Shown: in pieces, positions 61,866 through 64,000 of the stretch
Numbering within the stretch: the stretch's first letter is position 1
How the letters are laid out: the number at the start of each line of letters is the position of its first letter
DNA from: Grimontia celer
GTDB lineage: Bacteria; Pseudomonadota; Gammaproteobacteria; Enterobacterales; Vibrionaceae
Direction of reading: 5' to 3'
NCBI RefSeq assembly: GCF_900055185.1
Contig: NZ_FIZX01000001.1
Span: 1,054,001 to 1,118,000, forward strand
DNA: 64,000 nt
Notes under the pieces: generated by a model
What the model saw: only the letters and a program-made list of their open reading frames with translations
Told to the model about the DNA's origin: nothing
The model's database searches: none
Program-made: the position numbers and the translations under genes

Positions 61866-62519
61866 ATGAGCTACATCGAAGATATTAAATCCGTCGTGGA
61901 TTCTGCCCTTGCTGAACTCGAAGAAGCAAAGGCCAACGGTAAATTACAAAGCAACCCAGTGAGTGAAGAGTCTTTCCTTTGCCGTTGGGTTGCCCAAGCA
62001 GTAAAAAAACAGCGCTTTGGAAATTCTGTTTCTAAAGAAATGACGGCCTGGGTGCAGCAGGGTCGTAGTATGGGCAAACACGCCAACATTAAAGGCCAAA
62101 TGCAACATATCGCGAGCGTTTATCATCACCACTTCCCGCAAGGTGATGAGCACAGTGCGATTACTAAAAGCCAGTTTGACGCCTTAGTAGCCACGCTCGA
62201 AGGTGAGGATTGGATGATTCACATCGAATACGAGATCAACCGTAAGGTGCGTGTGATTTCAGACGGTCAGCATTCCTTTGCAGTTTGCAGTCTTGCTTTG
62301 GACAAAAGCTTCAATGAAGAAGGCGAGCTGATAAAACCAATGAGCCTTTATGTTCGTGGTCCAGAGCCTTGGTTTATTGAAACTGTTCGCGAGCACGGCA
62401 TGCTGATGACCAAAGTAACTGACTACAAATCCATCGTGAAATACCACGGTGAATACCAGATTTGGCCAAAGAACCAGGCAGACCGACTACTTGTGTTGCC
62501 GGACAGCCTGAAGCCTTAA
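61866..62519 (+). CDS. DUF2913-like protein
   Basis: A 217-residue soluble protein. The N-terminal helical part (SVVDSALAELEEAKANGKL, ESFLCRWVAQAVKKQRFG) and the C-terminal ISDGQHSFAVCSL and WFIETVREHGMLMTKVTDYKS stretches resemble DUF2913 of vibrios, from memory. Function unknown. It begins 4 bp after bcr and is probably co-transcribed. Confidence 0.6.
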   Translation: MSYIEDIKSVVDSALAELEEAKANGKLQSNPVSEESFLCRWVAQAVKKQRFGNSVSKEMTAWVQQGRSMGKHANIKGQMQHIASVYHHHFPQGDEHSAITKSQFDALVATLEGEDWMIHIEYEINRKVRVISDGQHSFAVCSLALDKSFNEEGELIKPMSLYVRGPEPWFIETVREHGMLMTKVTDYKSIVKYHGEYQIWPKNQADRLLVLPDSLKP

Positions 62520-62530
62520 AGGCTGGCAGG

Positions 62531-63994
62531 TTAAGTGTGGCGCGAAGGAAGAGTTTTCTTTGCGCCACTACTTTTTGCCAGGGCGAAAGCCATGCCTTTA
62601 AAGATAAAAAGGTGAGCGGGCATCATCGCAAACCAATACAGCAGTCCGCTGAAACCCGCAGGGTGCCACCAGGCGCGGATATCCAACAAACGCGTTTCTC
62701 CCAAGTCCTTCACCGTAAATTCCAGACGGCCTAATCCCGGCGCTTTCATTCCAAACAAAAGGGAAAGGTGTTTATTAGGAGCGCACTGGATAACTTTCCA
62801 GCTATCGATATAGTCGCCGGTTTGAAGTGATTGCCTTTGCGGTCGGCGCTTTTTCAGCGCATTTCCACCAATTGCTGCATCCATGTAAGCCCGTATTTTC
62901 CAGAGCCAGTTCCCGAAGAAATAGCCTTCATCACCGCCGACTTTCTGAATGCTCGTCCATAGAGCTTCGGCAGAAGCATCCGTTTCAACGGTAAAGCCAG
63001 CGTGTTTAGGGTAGTAACCATAGTTGCGATGCCATCTGGCAATGGCATCGGGATCGAAGCCCCAGATATCATTTTTGACGACATCACTTTCATTACTGAG
63101 CGCGGATTCAACGGCTTGTTCAAAACCAAGTTGAGGCTCAGGAATAAGAGTGCTGATGTCTTTTCCGGTAGGGAGCAAGTCATACATAAGTCCATCAATC
63201 AGTGAGCTGGCAATGGGTTTGGGGACGGTCGTAACAAGTGTTAACCACATTGAGGAAATCTTGGGTGTTAACAAAGGCATCTTAACAATAAAGATCCGCT
63301 TGTTGATAATGCGCGCAAATCGGCGCATTTGGTCTTCGTAGCTGATGATTTCTGGGCCGCTCACATCAAAAATCGGTGAGCCTTCGATGGGCAGTTCAAT
63401 GAGTTTAGTGAGGTAGCCAATCATGGTATCAAGCGCAACCGGGCTGGATTTGGAACGGACCCAGACTGGCGTGGTGATGACAGGAAGGTGGGAGACGATA
63501 TCCCGCATCACTTCGAACGCCGCGGAGCCACTGCCAATAATGATGCCAGCGCGCAGTTCAATAACCTGCTTTCCGCAATCGCGCAGGATATTCCCAGTGA
63601 CTTTTCTTGCGGCGAGGTGGGTGGAGCAGACGTTGCTCGGCTGCGTAGCACCCAGGTAGATAAGCCGAGACACATTACTTTTGGCTACCTGATTGGAAAC
63701 ATGCCGAGCCATGTTGAGCTCATGTTGATAGAAATCAGAACCTGATGCCATACCATGCACGAGATAAAATACCTCGGAAACGCTTTCTAGAATTGAGGAA
63801 AGATCGCCCTCATCCATAAGGTCTACTTCAGCGAGGGTGGCATGCGGGTGAGAATGCCAAGCGTGATGTTTTAGTGTCTCTAATGAGCGGCTGGTCGCGA
63901 TAACCTGATAGCCCAAGGCTAACAAGTTTGGCACTAAATGACTGCCCACATAGCCCGTTGCACCGATCACTAGAATCTTTTTACTGGGCGTCAT
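62531..63994 (-). CDS. NAD(P)-dependent SDR with C-terminal DUF2867 domain
   Basis: A 487-residue protein. Residues about 5-290 form an extended NAD-binding short-chain reductase (ILVIGATGYVGSHLVPNLL, GxxGxxG). Residues about 325-487 are a DUF2867 domain (KVIQCAPNKHLSLLFGMKAPGLGRLEF, then WWHPAGFSGLLYW). This fusion is found in many bacteria; the substrate is unknown. The start lies 6 bp from the window edge, so promoter signals are outside. It converges with the DUF2913-like gene. Confidence 0.85.
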   Translation of the reverse strand: MTPSKKILVIGATGYVGSHLVPNLLALGYQVIATSRSLETLKHHAWHSHPHATLAEVDLMDEGDLSSILESVSEVFYLVHGMASGSDFYQHELNMARHVSNQVAKSNVSRLIYLGATQPSNVCSTHLAARKVTGNILRDCGKQVIELRAGIIIGSGSAAFEVMRDIVSHLPVITTPVWVRSKSSPVALDTMIGYLTKLIELPIEGSPIFDVSGPEIISYEDQMRRFARIINKRIFIVKMPLLTPKISSMWLTLVTTVPKPIASSLIDGLMYDLLPTGKDISTLIPEPQLGFEQAVESALSNESDVVKNDIWGFDPDAIARWHRNYGYYPKHAGFTVETDASAEALWTSIQKVGGDEGYFFGNWLWKIRAYMDAAIGGNALKKRRPQRQSLQTGDYIDSWKVIQCAPNKHLSLLFGMKAPGLGRLEFTVKDLGETRLLDIRAWWHPAGFSGLLYWFAMMPAHLFIFKGMAFALAKSSGAKKTLPSRHT

Positions 63995-64000
63995 ACTTTG

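Noticed and set aside
1-64000. CRISPR array, rRNA or tRNA genes
   Set aside because: No regularly spaced repeats and no tRNA- or rRNA-like sequence was recognised on reading both strands; a dedicated search program was not available.

Overview
The window is a chromosomal segment of a gamma-proteobacterium, most likely a marine member of the Vibrionaceae (genus not determinable from this sequence alone). Reasons: the rplY / radD / rsuA / bcr neighbourhood known from enterobacteria and vibrios, a LexA-controlled DNA polymerase II, and a luxM-luxN type acyl-homoserine-lactone quorum-sensing operon of the kind found in Vibrio and Aliivibrio. No rRNA, tRNA or CRISPR array was seen.

Layout. 1-3.6 kb is an accessory AT-rich stretch. 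It carries a complete retron of the Ec67/Eco2 kind: a promoter, an msr-msd RNA bounded by 12-bp inverted repeats, and a reverse transcriptase fused to a TOPRIM domain. 3.7-7.2 kb is a zinc-homeostasis operon headed by a palindromic Zur box: zur, a dihydroorotase-like protein, a gamma-carbonic-anhydrase-like protein and a COG0523 GTPase. 7.3-8.1 kb holds an OhrR-like regulator divergent from a small gene resembling hexameric tyrosine-coordinated heme protein. 8.1-12.2 kb is an inserted unit carrying a DUF1800/DUF1501 pair. It is flanked by 101-bp direct repeats that both copy the 3' end of the neighbouring dehydroshikimate dehydratase-like gene. 12.2-18.5 kb is a quinate/shikimate-type catabolic cluster with a GntR regulator and a TRAP transporter lacking its binding protein.

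18.5-22.7 kb is the luxMN-like quorum-sensing pair; the sensor has an extra degenerate receiver domain. 23.5-29.4 kb has an AraC regulator, an aromatic/aliphatic aldehyde dehydrogenase, an acyl-CoA ligase and a FadL porin. 29.5-37.6 kb is an accessory island, all on the minus strand. It holds a leukocidin-family pore-forming toxin, a lipoprotein alpha/beta hydrolase, a lipoxygenase-family protein with altered iron ligands, and three small proteins that are paralogues of one another. Together these look like a secreted membrane- and lipid-attack module, with a neighbouring fatty-acid uptake and activation module that could use the products; that link is inference.

38-45 kb is mixed housekeeping: DksA-like, DUF1989, a run of three tiny conserved genes, an M32 carboxypeptidase, a GGCT-like enzyme, an OmpA-family porin, DUF2786 and a DMT permease. 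45.9-53.1 kb is a fructose/ribose-type ABC transporter with an additional periplasmic binding protein, encoded downstream of a TorS/TorR-like two-component system. 53.2-64 kb is core genome: SOS-regulated polB, DUF1289, rplY, radD, a GNAT, rsuA, a Bcr-type MFS pump, a DUF2913-like protein and an SDR/DUF2867 protein.

Family assignments come from recognised motifs and remembered homologues, not from database searches. Start codons were adjusted where a ribosome-binding site or overlapping regulatory site clearly favoured a different start from the longest open frame.
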